8,343 nucleotides of DNA from CAIZGX01 sp964385405 (GTDB lineage Bacteria; Bacteroidota; Bacteroidia; Flavobacteriales_D; Sanyastnellaceae): contig CAYLOT010000041.1 in assembly GCA_964385405.1 (NCBI GenBank), positions 1 to 8,343 on the forward strand. Direction: 5' to 3'. The notes below the pieces were generated by a model. The model was not told the DNA's origin. It made no database searches and saw nothing but the letters and a program-made list of their open reading frames with translations. A program made the translations under genes and the position numbers. This document shows, one piece after another, positions 6,543-8,343 of this stretch (position 1 is its first letter; every line of letters starts with the position of its first letter).

Positions 6543-7745
6543 TTATGCGTCTAATTCTCCAGCAATAACGTTCATGCTAGACATGGTAAGAATAGCATCG
6601 CTTAACATTCCACCCGTAATCATTTCTGGGTAGGCTTGGTAGTATATGAAGCAAGGTCTTCTGAAGTGCAAGCGGTAAGGTGTTCTTCCACCGTCGCTTA
6701 CTAAATAGAATCCTAACTCTCCGTTTCCACCTTCCACAGCATGGTACACTTCACCAACAGGAATGTCCGTTTCACCCATCACAATTTTAAAGTGATAAAT
6801 CAACGCTTCCATGCTGCTGTATACTAATTCTTTCGGAGGTAAGAAAAATTCAGGAACATCGGCATGTACAGGCCCCGAAGGCATTTTATCTATGGCTTGT
6901 TGAATAATGCTCAAGCTTTCCCACATCTCGGCCATGCGTACGGCATAGCGATCGTAAGTGTCTCCGCTTGTTCCAACAGGAACTGAGAATTCGAAGTCTT
7001 CGTAAGAGCTGTAAGGAGCAGCAACACGAACGTCGTAGTCAACACCTGCTGCACGAAGGTTGGCACCTGTAAATCCGTATGCAAGGGCGCGCTCTGCAGA
7101 GATTGGTCCGCAGTTAACTGTTCTGTCTACGAAGATTCTGTTTCTGGTTACCAATGCATCGAACTCTTTCAATGCTTTCGGAAACTCTTTCATGAAAGCA
7201 AGAAGACGCTTCCAAGCTTTTTCATTGAAGTCTTTATCTAGTCCGCCAATACGACCAATGTTCGTGGTTAAACGTGCACCGCAAACTTCTTCGAAAATTT
7301 CATAAATCTTTTCTCTCCATTGGAAGAGGTAAAGGAATCCGGTCATGGCTCCTGAGTCTACCGCTATAACGGTGTCGCAAACAATGTGGTCGGCAATACG
7401 CGAGAGCTCCATAATGATTACACGCAAGTACTGCGCGCGCTTTGGAACTTGGCAGTTGATCAGTTTCTCAACTGTCATGTGCCATCCCATGTTGTTGATA
7501 GGAGAGGAACAGTAGTTCAGACGATCGGTGATTGGAGTGATTTGAGCATACGGACGGTGTTCGGCCAATTTCTCAAAAGCTCTGTGAATGTATCCAACGG
7601 TTGGTTCTGCCTTCACAATAATTTCTCCGTCCATGGTCAAGACGTTCTGAAAGATACCGTGTGTTGCAGGGTGTGTAGGACCGAGGTTCAGGATTGAATA
7701 ATCCTTTTCCGGATCGTTTGGGTTTATGATTGGAGTTGTACTCAT
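6543..7745 (-). CDS. nuoD: NADH-quinone oxidoreductase subunit D (49 kDa-type subunit)
   Basis: The 49-kDa subunit, related to the large subunit of [NiFe] hydrogenases, forms the quinone-binding pocket next to cluster N2. With the ATG at 7745 the protein has 400 residues, normal for stand-alone NuoD. The loop GPTHPATHG (22-30) carries the two histidines of the quinone-site loop. Tyr78 in DRLNYCSSPINNMGW matches the conserved quinone-headgroup tyrosine. RIGGLD (165-170) and the C-terminal half are also typical of the family. The frame can be extended five codons to a TTG at 7760, but that would overlap nuoC by 11 nt and add only MGDNP. I prefer the ATG, 4 nt after the nuoC stop. The stop TAA is 13 nt before nuoE. 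Confidence 0.96.
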   Translation of the reverse strand: MSTTPIINPNDPEKDYSILNLGPTHPATHGIFQNVLTMDGEIIVKAEPTVGYIHRAFEKLAEHRPYAQITPITDRLNYCSSPINNMGWHMTVEKLINCQVPKRAQYLRVIIMELSRIADHIVCDTVIAVDSGAMTGFLYLFQWREKIYEIFEEVCGARLTTNIGRIGGLDKDFNEKAWKRLLAFMKEFPKALKEFDALVTRNRIFVDRTVNCGPISAERALAYGFTGANLRAAGVDYDVRVAAPYSSYEDFEFSVPVGTSGDTYDRYAVRMAEMWESLSIIQQAIDKMPSGPVHADVPEFFLPPKELVYSSMEALIYHFKIVMGETDIPVGEVYHAVEGGNGELGFYLVSDGGRTPYRLHFRRPCFIYYQAYPEMITGGMLSDAILTMSSMNVIAGELDA

Positions 7746-7749
7746 AGGA

Positions 7750-8265
7750 TTATCGCCCAAAATATTTATCTTGTTTATCGTCGCGTCCTGCGTCTTCCAA
7801 CGGATACTCTTTGCGCATCGGGAAGTAGTTCATTTCATCCATGTTCAGGATTCTTCTTAAATCGGGGTGACCTTGGAATTGAACACCGAAGAAATCGAAT
7901 TCTTGACGCTCCATCCAGTTCGCCGAAGGCCAAAGAGAAACAAGCGAAGCAATTTTCATGTCAGATTTCGGGAAGAAGGTCTTCACACGAATGCGTGTGT
8001 TCGCGTGCATGTTGTGCAAGTGGTAAACCATTCCGAACTCTTTATCGCCTTGCTCTGGAAAGTGCATAGCGCAGCAAGTTGTCAAAAAACCGAATGATAA
8101 TTCGGTCGACTCTTTGAAGTGTTTCATGACTTCAAGGATGTTTTCTTTTTTCACTTCGAAGCAAGGAAAGTCGCGATCCACGTAGCTCGTAACAATGCTT
8201 GAAGAAATATTTTCTGAATTCGATAAAACGAAATCGTGAAGTTCTTGGGTAGTCACGGCTGCCAT
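7750..8265 (-). CDS. nuoC: NADH-quinone oxidoreductase subunit C (30 kDa-type subunit)
   Basis: A 171-residue structural subunit of the hydrophilic arm of complex I. It carries no cofactor and packs against NuoD and NuoB in the quinone-reducing module. The 30-kDa family signature is clear near the C-terminus: ERQEFDFFGVQF (residues 119-130) followed by QGHPDLRRIL (131-140) and the RKEYPLED segment (151-158). The length fits a stand-alone NuoC; it is not fused to NuoD as in Escherichia coli. The ATG shares one base with the preceding nuoB stop, which makes this start convincing. The TAA stop lies 4 nt before the preferred nuoD ATG. No signal peptide or membrane segment is seen, consistent with a cytoplasmic-side location. 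Confidence 0.97.
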   Translation of the reverse strand: MAAVTTQELHDFVLSNSENISSSIVTSYVDRDFPCFEVKKENILEVMKHFKESTELSFGFLTTCCAMHFPEQGDKEFGMVYHLHNMHANTRIRVKTFFPKSDMKIASLVSLWPSANWMERQEFDFFGVQFQGHPDLRRILNMDEMNYFPMRKEYPLEDAGRDDKQDKYFGR

Positions 8266-8267
8266 TA
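8263..8267 (-). other. nuoB/nuoC stop-start overlap (TAATG)
   Basis: The nuoB stop TAA (8267-8265) and the nuoC start ATG (8265-8263) share one base. This leaves no room for an independent ribosome binding site between them outside nuoB coding sequence and suggests that ribosomes finishing nuoB re-initiate on nuoC. Confidence 0.85.
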
Positions 8268-8343
8268 TTCAATTCCGTATTGCGCCAAACGGGCTTTGTA
8301 TTCTTCTGAAGTTCTGCGGCTGCGGCCTTCGTTCTTCGCTAAC
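8265..8343 (-). CDS. nuoB: NADH-quinone oxidoreductase subunit B, C-terminal end only (partial)
   Basis: Only the last 25 codons and the TAA stop are inside the window; the 5' part lies beyond the right edge. The visible tail is basic and reads LAKNEGRSRRTSEEYKARLA followed by QYGIE. The cluster N2 cysteines of NuoB are upstream and cannot be seen. NuoB normally carries cluster N2, which passes electrons to quinone at the interface with NuoD. The identification rests on position: it is the frame immediately before nuoC in a canonical nuo order. The tail alone is too short to prove the family. Its stop codon overlaps the nuoC start by one base (TAATG), which suggests translational coupling. 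Confidence 0.8.
   Translation of the reverse strand, partial: LAKNEGRSRRTSEEYKARLAQYGIE

Noticed and set aside
7743..7752. Fusion of nuoC and nuoD as in E. coli
   Set aside because: A TAA stop ends nuoC and a separate ATG starts nuoD 4 nt later in a different frame.

Overview
The window is an interior slice of one operon, read entirely from the minus strand. It encodes the proton-translocating NADH:quinone oxidoreductase (respiratory complex I, Nuo, type I NADH dehydrogenase). Going 5'->3' along the coding strand (high to low coordinates), it holds the last 25 codons of nuoB, then nuoC, nuoD, nuoE, nuoF, nuoG, nuoH, nuoI, nuoJ, nuoK and the first ~355 codons of nuoL. This is the canonical nuo order. 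nuoA and most of nuoB lie beyond the right edge; the rest of nuoL, and presumably nuoM and nuoN, lie beyond the left edge.

Right half (about 3595-8343): the peripheral arm. NuoE and NuoF, with the N-terminal part of NuoG, form the NADH-oxidising module (FMN and clusters N1a, N3, N1b, N5, N4). NuoB, NuoC, NuoD and NuoI form the connecting, quinone-reducing module. Left half (41-3589): the membrane arm, with NuoH, NuoJ, NuoK and NuoL; nuoI sits among them. Cysteine ligands for N1a, N3, N1b, N5, N4, N6a and N6b are all visible, so the electron wire is intact as far as the window shows; N2 would be in the unseen part of NuoB.

Genes are packed with overlaps or gaps of at most 16 nt, so there is no room for internal promoters or terminators, and I see no RNA gene, mobile element, CRISPR array or long repeat. 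Most starts are preceded by A/T-rich sequence without a clear Shine-Dalgarno motif. Together with separate nuoC and nuoD and a very short NuoG (339 aa), this points to Bacteroidota, probably a flavobacteria-like lineage. That assignment is inference; no marker gene in the window fixes the genus.

Most of the window is ordinary conserved respiratory machinery. Two things deserve a second look. NuoG stops after its iron-sulfur region and carries a rearranged four-cysteine set where the N7 cluster sits in other bacteria. The nuoL reading frame collapses in the last ~58 bases of the window, exactly inside a highly conserved motif, with all three frames closed; this looks more like poor terminal sequence or a junction than biology.
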